Below are positions 11,700 through 25,122 of a stretch of 64,000 bases of DNA, piece by piece (within the stretch, counting starts at the first letter, position 1; each line of letters opens with the position of its first letter). Origin of the DNA: Gordius sp. MW1 (lineage: Eukaryota > Nematomorpha > Gordioida > Gordea > Gordiidae). Position numbers and translations under genes: made by a program. The stretch is from assembly GCA_964036665.1 (NCBI GenBank), contig OZ038532.1, positions 12,914,537 through 12,978,536 on the forward strand. Reading direction: 5' to 3'. The notes beneath the pieces are model-generated. The model worked only from the letters and a program-made list of their open reading frames with translations. It had not been told where the DNA came from and searched no databases.

Positions 11700-13154
11700 A
11701 ATCTTAACAATAAAACGTTGTCTTTTGTCAAAATGATAGTTCTCGCAGCTTAAAACCTCTTTTCGGAAGTAAATCGAGGATAATAGGATTCTCAAATTGG
11801 CTAACTTTTATATATTTTTTCATGCTCTTTCACATAGAATCAAAAAAAATAAATATTTTTACCTCAAAATTTTTCACATATTTTTCTTTCAACCGTATGC
11901 ATCCGATGAAAGTTGTCGTTTTCAGACGTGGTTTGTAATGATAAAAAGTGAAAATTTATCAGATTCAGAAAACTATTACTTTGAAATCATGATCGCATAG
12001 TGCATTTTTGAAAAATTAAGCACTCACGTTGCGATACAACAAACTAATCGCAACAATAAAACGTTGTCTTTTGTCAAAATGATAGTTCTCGCAGCTTAAA
12101 ACCTCTTTGCGGAAGTCAATCGAGGGTAATAGGATTCTCATATTGGCTTACTTTTATATATTTTTTCATGCTCTTTCACATAGAATGGAAAAAAATAAAT
12201 ATTTTTACCTCAAAATTTTTCACATATTTTTCTTTTAACCGTATGCATCCGATGAAAGTTGTCGTTTTCAGACGTGGTTTCCATGATAAAAAGTGAAAAT
12301 TTATCAGAATCAGAAAACTAGTACTTTGAAATCATGATCGCATAGTGCATTTTTGAAAAATTAAGCACTCACGTTGCGATACAACAAACTAATCGCAACA
12401 ATAAAACGTTGTCTTTTGTCAAAATGATAGTTCTGGCAGCTTAAAACCTCTTTTCGGAAGTAAATCGAGGATAATAGGATTCTCAAATTGGCTTACTTTT
12501 ATATATTTTTTCATGTTCTTTCACATAGAATCGAAAAAAATAAATATTTTTACCTCAAAATTTTTCACATATTATTCTTTCAACCGTATGCATCCGATGA
12601 AAGTTGTCGTTTTCAGACGTTTTCTATGATCCCAAGTAAAAATTTATCAGAATCTGAAAACTATTACTTTGAAATCATAATCGCATAGAGCCATTTTCAA
12701 AAATATAGCACTCACGTTGCGATACAACAAACTAATCGCAACAATAAAACGTTGTCTTTTGTCAAATGATAGTTATCGCAGCTTAAAACCTCTTTTCGGA
12801 AGTAAATCGAGGATAATAGGAATCTCAAATTGGCTTACTTTTATATATTTTTTCATGCTCTTTCACATAGAATCGAAAAAAATAAACATTTTTACCTCAA
12901 AATTTTTCACATATTTTTCTTTCAACCGTACGCATCCGATGAAAGTTGTCGTTTTCAGACGTGGTTTCCATGATAAAAAGTAAAAATTTATCAGAATCAA
13001 AAAACTATTACTTTGAAATCATGATCGCATAGTGCATTTTTGAAAAATTAAGCACTCACGTTGCGATACAACAAACTAATCGCAACAATAAAACGTTGTC
13101 TTTTGTCAAAATGATAGTTCTCGCAGCTTAAAACCTCTTTGCGGAAGTCAATCG
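11700..13154. repeat. Duplicated block, 5864 bp offset, copy 2
   Basis: Partner of 5836-7290. Differences are few: for example CTAACTTTTATATA near 11803 where copy 1 has CTTACTTTTGTATA, CAAAAATATAGC near 12700 where copy 1 has CAAAAATTAAGC, and GGAAAAAAATAAAT near 12187. The offset equals 17 monomers, as expected for unequal exchange in register. Confidence 0.8.
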
Positions 13155-13373
13155 AGGGTAATAGGATTCTCATATTGGCTTACTTTTATATATTTTTTCA
13201 TGCTCTTTCACATAGAATCGAAAAAAATAAATATTTTTACCTCAAAATTTTTCACATATTTTTCTTTCAACCGTATGCATCCGATGAAAGTTGTCGTTTT
13301 CAGACGTGGTTTCCATGATAAAAAGTAAAAATTTATCAGAATCAGAAAACTATTACTTTGAAATCATGATCGC

Positions 13374-14228
13374 ATAGAGCCATTTTCAAAAATTAAGCAC
13401 TCACGTTGCGATACAACAAACTAATCGCAACAATTAAACGTTGTCTTATGTCAAAATGAATAGTTCTGGCAGCTTAAAACCTCTTTTCGGAAGTAAATCG
13501 AGGATAATAGGATTCTCAAATTGGCTTACTTTTATATATTTTTTCATGTTCTTTCACATAGAATCGAAAAAAATAAATATTTTTACCTCAAAATTTTACA
13601 CATATTATTCTTTCAACCGTATGCATCCGATGAAAGTTGTCGTTTTCAGACGTGGTTTCTATGATCCCAAGTAAAAATTTATCAGAATCTGAAAACTATT
13701 ACTTTGAAATCATGATCGCATAGAGCCATTTTCAAAAATTAAGCACTCACGTTGCGATACAACAAACTAATCGCAACAATAAAACGTTGTCTTTTGTCAA
13801 AATGATAGTTCTCGCAGCTTAAAAGCTCTTTGCAGAAGTCAATCGAGGGTAATAGGATTCTCATATTGGCTTACTTTTATATATTTTTTTACGCTCTTTC
13901 ACATAGAATCGAAAAAATAAATATTTTTACCTCAAAATTTTTCACATATTTTTCTTTGAACCGTATTTATCCGATGAAAGTTGTCGTTTTCAGACGTGGT
14001 TTCTATTATCCCAAGTAAAAATTTATCAGAATCTGAAAACTATTACTTTGAAATCATAATCGCATAGAGCCATTTTCAAAAATTAAGCACTCACGTTGCG
14101 ATACAACAAACTAATCGCAACAATAAAACGTTGTGATTTGTCAAATGATAGTTATCGCAGCTTAAAACCTCTTTTCGGAAGTAAATCGAGGATAATAGAA
14201 ATCTCAAATTGGCTTACTTTTATATATT
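13374..14228. repeat. Duplicated block, 4829 bp offset, copy 2
   Basis: Partner of 8545-9400, 14 monomers away. It has one A fewer in the A-tract near 13913 and TTCTATTATCCC near 14003 where the partner has TTCTATGATCCC. Its right part is itself duplicated again near 19900-20090. Confidence 0.8.
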
Positions 14229-15465
14229 TTTTCATGCTCTTTCACATAGAATCGAAAAAAATAAATATTTTTTCCTCAAAATTTTTCACATATTTTTCTT
14301 TCAACCGTACGCATCCGATGAAAGTTGTCGTTTTCAGACGTGGTTTCCATGATAAAAAGTAAAAATTTATCAGAATCAGAAAACTATTACGAAATCATGA
14401 TCGCATAGTGCATTTTTGAAAAATTAAGCACTTTGTTGGGATACAACAAACTAATCGCAACAATAAAACGTTGTCTTTTGTCAAAATGATAGTTCTCGCA
14501 GCTTAAAACCTCTTTTCGGAAGTAAATCGAGGATAATAGGATTCTCTTGGCTTACTTTTATATATTTTTTCATGCTCTTTCACATAGAATCGAAAAAAAT
14601 AAATATTTTTACCTCAAAAATTTTCACATATTTTTCTTTCAACCGTACGCATCCGATGAAAGTTGTCGTTTTCAGACGTGGTTTCCATGATAAAAAGTAA
14701 AAATTTATCAGAATCAGAAAACTATTACTTTGAAATCATGATCGCATAGTGCATTTTTGAAAAATTAAGCACTCACGTTGCGATACAACAAACTAATCGC
14801 AACAATAAAACGTTGTCTTTTGTCAAAATGATAGTTCTCGCAGCTTAAAACCTCTTTGCGGAAGTCAATCGAGGGTAATAGGATTCTCAAATTGGCTTAC
14901 TTTTATATATTTTTTTACGCTCTTTCACATAGAATCGAAAAAAATAAATATTTTTACCTCAAAATTTTTCACATGTTTTTCTTTGAACCGTATTAATCCG
15001 ATGAAAGTTGTCGTTTTCAGACGTGGTTTCTATGATCCCAAGTAAAAATTTATCAGAATCTAAAAACTATTACTTTGAAATCATGATCGCATAGAGCAGT
15101 TTTCAAAAATTAAGCACTCACGGTGCGATACAACAAACTAATCGCAACAATAAAACGTTGTCTTTTGTCAAAATGATAGTTCTGGCAGCTTAAAACCTCT
15201 TTTCGGAAGTAAATCGAGGATAATAGGATTCTCAAATTGGCTTACTTTTATATATTTTTTCATGCTCTTTCACATAGAATCGAAAAAAATAAATATTTTT
15301 ACCTTAAAATTTTCACATATTTTTCTTTCAACCGTATGCATCCGATGAAAGTTGTCGTTTTCAGACGTGGTTTCCATGATAAAAAGTAAAAATTTATCAG
15401 AATCAGAAAACTATTACTTTGAAATCATGATCGCATAGTGCATTTTTGAAAAATTAAGCACTCAC
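14100..15465. repeat. Duplicated block, 5862/6210 bp offset, copy 1
   Basis: This stretch resembles 19959-21675. The marker CTTTGTTGGG is at 14431 and 20293 (5862 bp, 17 monomers), but CGGTGCGATAC is at 15121 and 21331 (6210 bp, 18 monomers). The second locus therefore has exactly one extra monomer between these markers. Confidence 0.8.
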
Positions 15466-16155
15466 GTTGCGATACAACAAACTAATCGCAACAATAAAAC
15501 GTTGTCTTTTGTCAAAATGATAGTTCTCGCAGCTTTAAACCTCTTTGCGGAAGTCAATCGAGGGTAATAGGATTCTCATATAGGCTTACTTTTATATATT
15601 TTTTTACGCTCTTTCACATAGAATCGAAAAAAATAAATATTTTTACCTCAAAATTTTTCACATATTTTTCTTTGAACCGTATTTATCCGATGAAAGTTGT
15701 CGTTTTCAGACGTGGTTTCTATGATCCCAAGTAAAAATTTATCAGAATCTCAAAACTATTACTTTGAAATCATGATCGCATAGAGCCATTTTCAAAAATT
15801 AAGCACTCACGTTGCGATACAACAAACTAATCGCAACAATAAAACGTTGTCTTTTGTCAAAATGATAGTTCTCGCAGCTTAAAACCTCTTTGCGGAAGTC
15901 AATCGAGGGTAATAGGATTCTCAAATTGGCTTACTTTTATATATTTTTTCATGCTCTTTCACATAGAATCGAAAAAAATAAATATTTTTACCTCAAAATT
16001 TTTCACATATTTTTCTTTCAACCGTATGCATCCGATGAAAGTTGTCGTTTTCAGACGTGGTTTCCATGATAAAAAGTAAAAATTTATCAGAATCAGAAAA
16101 CTATTACTTTGAAATCATGATCGCATAGTGCATTTTTGAAAAATTAAGCACTCAC

Positions 16156-16846
16156 GTTGCGATACAACAAACTAATCGCAACAATAAAACGTTGTCTTTT
16201 GTCAAAATGATAGTTCTCGCAGCTTAAAACCTCTTTGCGGAAGTCAATCGAGGGTAATAGGATTCTCATATAGGCTTACTTTTATATATTTTTTTACGCT
16301 CTTTCACATAGAATCAAAAAAAAATAAATATTTTTACCTCAAAATTTTTCACATATTTTTCTTTGAACCGTATTTATCCATGAAAGTTGTCGTTTTCAGA
16401 CGTGGTTTCTATGATCACAAATAAAAATTTATCAGAATCTGAAAACTATTACTTTGAAATCATGATCGCATAGAGCCATTTTCAAAAATTAAGCACTCAC
16501 GTTGCGATACAACAAACTAATCGCAAGAATAAAACGTTGTCTTTTGTCAAAATGATAGTTCTCGCAGCTTAAAACCTCTTTGCGGAAGTCAATCGAGGGT
16601 AATAGGATTCTCAAATTGGCTTACTTTTATATAATTTTTTCATGCTCTTTCACATAGAATTGAAAAAAATAAATATTTTTACCTCAAAATTTTTCACATA
16701 TTTTTCTTTCAACCGTATGCATCCGATGAAAGTTGTCGTTTTCAGACGTGGTTTCCATGATAAAAAGTAAAAATTTATCAGAATCAGAAAACTATTACTT
16801 TGAAATCATGATCGCATAATGCATTTTTGAAAAATTAAGCACTCAC
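16156..16846. repeat. Two-monomer cassette, copy 1 of 4
   Basis: An ordered set of rare variants defines this cassette: TTTATCCATGAAAG lacking two bases, ATGATCACAAATAAA, CGCAAGAATAAAAC, CATAGAATTGAAA and GATCGCATAATGC. All five occur in this order within 690 bp here and at three other places. Confidence 0.85.
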
Positions 16847-17882
16847 GTTGCGATACAACAAACTAATCGCAACAATAAAACGTTGTCTTTTGTCAAAATG
16901 ATAGTTCTCGCAGCTTAAAACCTCTTTGCGGAAGTCAATCGAGGGTAATAGGATTCTCATATTGGCTTACTTTTATATGTTTTTTTACGCTCTTTCACAT
17001 AGAATCGAAAAAAATAAATATTTTTACCTCAAAATTTTTCCCATATTTTTCTTTGAACCGTATTTATCCGATGAAAGTTGTCGTTTTCAGACGTGGTTTC
17101 TATGATCCCAAGTAAAAATTTATCAGAATCTGAAAACTATTACTTTGAAATCATGATCGCATAGAGCCATTTTCAAAAATTAAGCACTCACGTTGCGATA
17201 CAACAAACTAATCGCAACAATTAAACGTTGTCTTATGTCAAAATGAATAGTTCTGGCAGCTTAAAACCTCTTTTCGGAAGTAAATCGAGGATAATAGGAT
17301 TCTCAAATTGGCTTACTTTTATATATTTTTTCATGTTCTTTCACATAGAATCGAAAAAAATAAATATTTTTACCTCAAAATTTTACACATATTATTCTTT
17401 CAACCGTATGCATCCGATGAAAGTTGTCGTTTTCAGACGTGGTTTCTATGATCCCAAGTAAAAATTTATCAGAATCTGAAAACTATTACTTTGAAATCAT
17501 GATCGCATAGAGCCATTTTCAAAAATTAAGCACTCACGTTGCGATACAACAAACTAATCGCAACAATAAAACGTTGTCTTTTGTCAAAATGATAGTTCTC
17601 GCAGCTTAAAACCTCTTTGCGGAAGTCAATCGAGGGTAATAGGATTCTCAAATTGGCTTACTTTTATATATTTTTTCATGCTCTTTCACATAGAATCGAA
17701 AAAAATAAATATTTTTACCTCAAAATTTTTCACATATTTTTCTTTCAACCGTATGCATCCGATGAAAGTTGTCGTTTTCAGACGTGGTTTCCATGATAAA
17801 AAGTAAAAATTTATCAGAATCAGAAAACTATTACTTTGAAATCATGATCGCATAGTGCATTTTTGAAAAATTAAGCACTCAC

Positions 17883-18572
17883 GTTGCGATACAACAAACT
17901 AATCGCAACAATAAAACGTTGTCTTTTGTCAAAATGATAGTTCTCGCAGCTTAAAACCTCTTTGCGGAAGTCAATCGAGGGTAATAGGATTCTCATATTG
18001 GCTTACTTTTATATATTTTTTTACGCTCTTTCACATAGAATCAAAAAAAAATAAATATTTTTACCTCAAAATTTTTCACATATTTTTCTTTGAACCGTAT
18101 TTATCCATGAAAGTTGTCGTTTTCAGACGTGGTTTCTATGATCACAAATAAAAATTTATCAGAATCTGAAAACTATTACTTTGAAATCATGATCGCATAG
18201 AGCCATTTTCAAAAATTAAGCACTCACGTTGCGATACAACAAACTAATCGCAAGAATAAAACGTTGTCTTTTGTCAAAATGATAGTTCTCGCAGCTTAAA
18301 ACCTCTTTGCGGAAGTCAATCGAGGGTAATAGGATTCTCAAATTGGCTTACTTTTATATATTTTTTCATGCTCTTTCACATAGAATTGAAAAAAATAAAT
18401 ATTTTTACCTCAAAATTTTTCACATATTTTTCTTTCAACCGTATGCATCCGATGAAAGTTGTCGTTTTCAGACGTGGTTTCCATGATAAAAAGTAAAAAT
18501 TTATCAGAATCAGAAAACTATTACTTTGAAATCATGATCGCATAATGCATTTTTGAAAAATTAAGCACTCAC
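17883..18572. repeat. Two-monomer cassette, copy 2 of 4
   Basis: It carries the same five ordered markers as copy 1. TCGCAAGAAT is at 18248 against 16521, a distance of 1727 bp (five monomers). Differences from copy 1 are minor, for example TATATTTTTTCATG here against TATAATTTTTTCATG there. Confidence 0.85.
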
Positions 18573-19958
18573 GTTGCGATACAACAAACTAATCGCAACA
18601 ATAAAACGTTGTCTTTTGTCAAAATGATAGTTCTCGCAGCTTAAAAACTCTTTGCGGAAGTCAATCGAGGGTAATAGGATTATCATATTGGCTTACTTAT
18701 ATATTTTTTTTACGCTCTTTCACATAGAATCAAAAAAAATAAATATTTTTACCTCAAAATTTTTCACATATTTTTCTTTGAACCGTATTTATCCGATGAA
18801 AGTTGTCGTTTTCAGACGTGGTTTCTATGATCCCAAGTAAAAATTTATCAGAATCTGAAAACTATTACTTTGAAATCATGATCGCATAGAGCCATTTTCA
18901 AAAATTAAGCACTCACGTTGCGATACAACAAACTAATCGCAACAATTAAACGTTGTCTTATGTCAAAATGAATAGTTCTGGCAGCTTATAACCTCTTTTC
19001 GGAAGTAAATCGAGGATAATAGGATTCTCAAATTGGCTTACTTTTATATATTTTTTCATGCTCTTTCACATAGAATCGAAAAAAATTAATATTTTTACCT
19101 CAAAATTTTTGACATATTTTTCTTTCAACCGTACGCATCCGATGAAAGTTGTCGTTTTCAGACGTGGTTTCCATGATAAAAAGTAAAAATTTATCAGAAT
19201 CTGAAAACTATTACTTTGAAATCATGATCGCATAGTGCATTTTTGAAAAATTAAGCACTCACGTTGCGATACAACAAACTAATCGCAACAATAAAACGTT
19301 GTCTTTTGTCAAAATGATAGTTCTCGCAGCTTAAAACCTCTTTGCGGAAGTCAATCGAGGGTAATAGGATTCTCATATTGGCTTACTTTTATATATTTTT
19401 TTACGCTCTTTCACATAGAATCGAAAAAAATAAATATTTTTACCTCAAAATTTTTCACATATTTTTCTTTGAACCGTATTTATCCGATGAAAGTTGTCGT
19501 TTTCAGACGTGGTTTCTATGATCCCAAGTAAAAATTTATCAGAATCTGAAAACTATTACTTTGAAATCATGATCGCATAGAGCCATTTTCAAAAATTAAG
19601 CACTCACGTTGCGATACAACAAACTAATCGCAACAATTAAACGTTGTCTTATGTCAAAATGAATAGTTCTGGCAGCTTAAAACCTCTTTTCGGAAGTAAA
19701 TCGAGGATAATAGGATTCTCAAATTGGCTTACTTTTATATATTTTTTCATGTTCTTTCACATAGAATCGAAAAAAATAAATATTTTTACCTCAAAATTTT
19801 TCACATATTTTTCTTTGAACCGTATTTATCCGATGAAAGTTGTCGTTTTCAGACGTGGTTTCTATGATCCCAAATAAAAATTTATCAGAATCTGAAAACT
19901 ATTACTTTGAAATCATAATCGCATAGAGCCATTTTCAAAAATTAAGCACTCACGTTGC

Positions 19959-21675
19959 GATACAACAAACTAATCGCAACAATAAAACGTTGTGATTTGT
20001 CAAATGATAGTTATCGCAGCTTAAAACCTCTTTTCGGAAGTAAATCGAGGATAATAGAAATCTCAAATTGGCTTACTTTTATATATTTTTTCATGCTCTT
20101 TCACATAGAATCGAAAAAAATAAATATTTTTACCTCAAAATTTTTCACATATTTTTCTTTCAACCGTACGCATCCGATGAAAGTTGTCGTTTTCAGACGT
20201 GGTTTCCATGATAAAAAGTAAAAATTTATCAGAATCAGAAAACTATTACTTTGAAATCATGATCGCATAGTGCATTTTTGAAAAATTAAGCACTTTGTTG
20301 GGATACAACAAACTAATCGCAACAAAAAAACGTTGTCTTTGGTCAAAATGATAGTTCTCGCAGCTTAAAACCTCTTTTCGGAAGTAAATCGAGGATAATA
20401 GGATTCTCAAATTGGCTTACTTTTATATATTTTTTCATGCTCTTTCACATAGAATCGAAAAAAATAAATATTTTTACCTCAAAAATTTTCACATATTTTT
20501 CTTTCAACCGTACGCATCCGATGAAAGTTGTCGTTTTCAGACGTGGTTTCCATGATAAAAAGTAAAAATTTATCATAATCAGAAAACTATTACTTTGAAA
20601 TCATGATCGCATAGTGCATTTTTGAAAAATTAAGCACTCACGTTGCGATACAACAAACTAATCGCAACAATAAAACGTTGTCTTTTGTCAAAATGATAGT
20701 TCTCGCAGCTTAAAACCTCTTTGCGGAAGTCAATCGAGGGTAATAGGATTCTCAAATTGGCTTACTTTTATATATTTTTTTACGCTCTTTCACATAGAAT
20801 CGAAAAAAATAAATATTTTTACCTCAAAAATTTTCACATATTTTTCTTTCAACCGTACGCATCCGATGAAAGTTGTCGTTTTCAGACGTGGTTTCCATGA
20901 TAAAAAGTAAAAATTTATCAGAATCAGAAAACTATTACTTTGAAATCATGATCGCATAGTGCATTTTTGAAAAATTAAGCACTCACGTTGCGATACAACA
21001 AACTAATCGCAACAATAAAACGTTGTCTTTTGTCAAAATGATAGTTCTCGCAGCTTAAAACCTCTTTGCGGAAGTCAATCGAGGGTAATAGGATTCTCAA
21101 ATTGGCTTACTTTTATATATTTTTTTACGCTCTTTTACATAGAATCGAAAAAAATAAATATTTTTACCTCAAAATTTTTCACATATTTTTCTTTGAACCG
21201 TATTAATCCGATGAAAGTTGTCGTTTTCAGACGTGGTTTCTATGATCCCAAGTAAAAATTTATCAGAATCTAAAAACTATTACTTTGAAATCATGATCGC
21301 ATAGAGCAGTTTTCAAAAATTAAGCACTCACGGTGCGATACAACAAACTAATCGCAACAATAAACGTTGTCTTTTGTCAAAATGATAGTTCTGGCAGCTT
21401 AAAACCTCTTTTCGGAAGTAAATCGAGGATAATAGGATTCTCAAATTGGCTTACTTTTATATATTTTTTCATGCTCTTTCACATAGAATCGAAAAAAATA
21501 AATATTTTTACCTCAAAAATTTTCACATATTTATCTTTCAACCGTATGCATCCGATGAAAGTTGTCGTTTTCAGACGTGGTTTCCATGATAAAAAGTAAA
21601 AATTTATCAGAATCAGAAAACTATTACTTTGAAATCATGATCGCATAGTGCATTTTTGAAAAATTAAGCACTCAC
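19959..21675. repeat. Duplicated block, 5862/6210 bp offset, copy 2
   Basis: Partner of 14100-15465 with one additional monomer at 20642-20986. It carries private changes such as CAACAAAAAAACG near 20323, TTTGGTCAAAATG near 20338 and CTCTTTTACATAG near 21131. Confidence 0.8.
20642..20986. repeat. Hybrid monomer, likely unequal-crossover product
   Basis: The 5' part (TGCGGAAGTCAATCGAGGG, CTCAAATTGG, TTTACGCTC) matches the monomer type at 14777-15121. The 3' part (AAAAATTTTCACATA, GTACGCATCCG, CCATGATAAAAAG, TAGTGCATTTTTG) matches the preceding type at 14433-14776. It is the extra monomer that changes the offset from 17 to 18 monomers. The switch falls in the shared stretch between CTCTTTCACATAG and ACCTCAAAA, where the parents are identical. 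Confidence 0.7.
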
Positions 21676-22365
21676 GTTGCGATACAACAAACTAATCGCA
21701 ACAATAAAACGTTGTCTTTTGTCAAAATGATAGTTCTCGCAGCTTAAAACCTCTTTGCGGAAGTCAATCGAGGGTAATAGGATTCTCATATTGGCTTACT
21801 TTTATATATTTTTTTACGCTCTTTCACATAGAATCGAAAAAAATAAATATTTTTACCTCAAAATTTTTCACATATTTTTCTTTGAACCGTATTTATCCGA
21901 TGAAAGTTGTCGTTTTCAGACGTGGTTTCTATGATCCCAAGTAAAAATTTATCAGAATCTGAAAACTATTACTTTGAAATCATGATCGCATAGAGCCATT
22001 TTCAAAAATTAAGCACTCACGTTGCGATACAACAAACTAATCGCAACAATAAAACGTTGTCTTTTGTCAAAATGATAGTTCTCGCAGCTTAAAACCTCTT
22101 TGCGGAAGTCAATCGAGGGTAATAGGATTCTCAAATTGGCTTACTTTTATATATTTTTTCATGCTCTTTCACATAGAATCGAAAAAAATAAATATTTTTA
22201 CCTCAAAATTTTTCACATATTTTTCTTTCAACCGTATGCATCCGATGAAAGTTGTCGTTTTCAGACGTGGTTTCCATGATAAAAAGTAAAAATTTATCAG
22301 AATCAGAAAACTATTACTTTGAAATCATGATCGCATAGTGCATTTTTGAAAAATTAAGCACCCAC

Positions 22366-23055
22366 GTTGCGATACAACAAACTAATCGCAACAATAAAAC
22401 GTTGTCTTTTGTCAAAATGATAGTTCTCGCAGCTTAAAACCTCTTTGCGGAAGTCAATCGAGGGTAATAGGATTCTCATATTGGCTTACTTTTATATATT
22501 TTTTTACGCTCTTTCACATAGAATCAAAAAAAAATAAATATTTTTAAATCAAAATTTTTCACATATTTTTCTTTGAACCGTATTTATCCATGAAAGTTGT
22601 CGTTTTCAGACGTGGTTTCTATGATCACAAATAAAAATTTATCAGAATCTGAAAACTATTACTTTGAAATCATGATCGCATAGAGCCATTTTCAAAAATT
22701 AAGCACTCACGTTGCGATACAACAAACTAATCGCAAGAATAAAACGTTGTCTTTTGTCAAAATGATAGTTCTCGCAGCTTAAAACCTCTTTGCGGAAGTC
22801 AATCGAGGGTAATAGGATTCTCAAATTGGCTTACTTTTATATATTTTTTCATGCTCTTTCACATAGAATTGAAAAAAGTAAATATTTTTACCTCAAAATT
22901 TTTCACATATTTTTCTTTCAACCGTATGCATCCGATGAAAGTTGTCGTTTTCAGACGTGGTTTCCATGATAAAAAGTAAAAATTTATCAGAATCAGAAAA
23001 CTATTACTTTGAAATCATGATCGCATAATGCATTTTTGAAAAATTAAGCACTCAC
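22366..23055. repeat. Two-monomer cassette, copy 3 of 4
   Basis: Same five markers; TCGCAAGAAT is at 22731, 4483 bp (13 monomers) after copy 2. Private changes are GCACCCACGTTG at its start, TTTTTAAATCAAAATT near 22545 and GAAAAAAGTAAAT near 22871. Confidence 0.85.
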
Positions 23056-24435
23056 GTTGCGATACAACAAACTAATCGCAACAATAAAACGTTGTCTTTT
23101 GTCAAAATGATAGTTCTCGCAGCTTAAAACCTCTTTGCGGAAGTCAATCGAGGGTAATAGGATTATCATATTGGCTTACTTATATATTTTTTTTTACGCT
23201 CTTTCACATAGAATCAAAAAAAATAAATATTTTTACCTCAAAATTTTTCACATATTTTTCTTTGAACCGTATTTATCCGATGAAAGTTGTCGTTTTCAGA
23301 CGTGGTTTCTATGATCCCAAGTAAATATTTATCAGAATCTGAAAACTATTACTTTGAAATCATGATCGCATAGAGCCATTTTCAAAAATTAAGCACTCAC
23401 GTTGCGATACAACAAACTAATCGCAACAATTAAACGTTGTCTTATGTCAAAATGAATAGTTCTGGCAGCTTATAACCTCTTTTCGGAAGTAAATCGAGGA
23501 TAATAGGATTCTCAAATTGGCTTACTTTTATATATTTTTTCATGCTCTTTCACATAGAATTTAAAAAAATAAATATTTTTACCTCAAAATTTTTCACATA
23601 TTTTTCTTTCAACCGTATGCATCCGATGAAAGTTGTCGTTTTCAGACGTGGTTTCTATGATCCCAAGTAAAAATTTATCAGAATCTGAAAACTATTTCTT
23701 TGAAATCATGATCGCATAGAGCCATTTTCAAAAATTAAGGACTCACGTTGCGATACAACAAACTAATCGCAACAATAAAACGTTGTCTTTTGTCAAAATG
23801 ATAGTTCTCGCAGCTTAAAACCTCTTTTCGGAAGTAAATCCAGGATAATAGGATTCTCAAATTGGCTTACTTTTATATATTTTTTTATGCTCTTTCACAT
23901 AGAATCGAAAAAAATTAATATTTTTACCTCAAAATTTTTCACATATTTTTCTTTCAACCGTACGCATCCGATGAAAGTTGTCGTTTTCAGACGTGGTTTC
24001 CATGATAAAAAGTAAAAATTTATCAGAATCAGAAAACTATTACTTTGAAATCATGATCGCATAGTGCATTTTTGAAAAATTAAGCACTTTGTTGGGATAC
24101 AACAAACTAATCGCAACAATAAAACGTTGTCTTTTGTCAAAATGATAGTTCTCGCAGCTTAAAACCTCTTTTCGGAAGTAAATCGAGGATAATAGGATTC
24201 TCAAATTGGCTTACTTTTATATATTTTTTCATGCTCTTTCACATAGAATCGAAAAAAATAAATATTTTTACCTCAAAAATTTTCACATATTTTTCTTTCA
24301 ACCGTACGCATCCGATGAAAGTTGTCGTTTTCAGACGTGGTTTCCATGATAAAAAGTAAAAATTTATCAGAATCAGAAAAATATTACTTTGAAATCATGA
24401 TCGCATAGTGCATTTTTGAAAAATTAAGCACTCAC

Positions 24436-25122
24436 GTTGCGATACAACAAACTAATCGCAACAATTAAACGTTGTCTTTTGTCAAAATGATAGTTCTCGC
24501 AGCTTAAAACCTCTTTGCGGAAGTCAATCGAGGGTAATAGGATTCTCAAATTGTCTTACTTTTATATATTTTTTTACGCTCTTTCACATAGAATCAAAAA
24601 AAATGAATATTTTTACCTCAAAATTTTTCACATATTTTTCTTTGAACCGTATTTATCCATGAAAGTTGTCGTTTTCAGACGTGGTTTCTATGATCACAAA
24701 TAAAAATTTATCAGAATCTGAAAACTATTACTTTGAAATCATGATCGCATAGAGCCATTTTAAAAATTAAGCACTCACGTTGCGATACAACAAACTAATC
24801 GCAAGAATAAAACGTTGTCTTTTGTCAAAATGATAGTTCTCGCAGCTTAAAACCTCTTTGCGGAAGTCAATCGAGGGTAATAGGATTCTCAAATTGGCTT
24901 AATTTTATATATTTTTTCATGCTCTTTCACATAGAATTGAAAAAAATAAATATTTTTACCTCAAAATTTTTCACATATTTTTCTTTCAACCGTATGCATC
25001 CGATGAAAGTTGTCGTTTTCAGACGTGGTTTCCATGATAAAAAGTAAAAATTTATCAGAATCAGAAAACTATTACTTTGAAATCATGATCGCATAATGCA
25101 TTTTTGAAAAATTAAGCACTTT
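24436..25122. repeat. Two-monomer cassette, copy 4 of 4
   Basis: Same five markers; TCGCAAGAAT is at 24799, 2068 bp (six monomers) after copy 3. It also has CAAATTGTCTTAC near 24547 and AAAAAAAATGAATAT near 24597. It is followed by a monomer with the GTTGGGAT dyad variant. Confidence 0.85.

Larger units (their letters stand above)
5818..15465. repeat. Array block B: patchwork of duplicated segments
   Basis: This block has 28 monomers. Shared rare variants reveal three overlapping duplications with whole-monomer offsets: 5864 bp (17 monomers), 3106 bp (9) and 4829 bp (14); each pair is listed separately. Small deletions recur with them, such as CAGACGTTTTCTATG lacking two bases at 6753 and 12617, and TGTCAAATGATAG lacking one A near 6897, 9310, 12761 and 14138. 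There is no gene. Two 3-bp deletions lie close together near 14390 and 14546. Confidence 0.8.

Noticed and set aside
14380..14560. Two 3-bp deletions close together as a sign of a special element
   Set aside because: They lie in separate monomers within ordinary satellite and look like small replication-slip losses.
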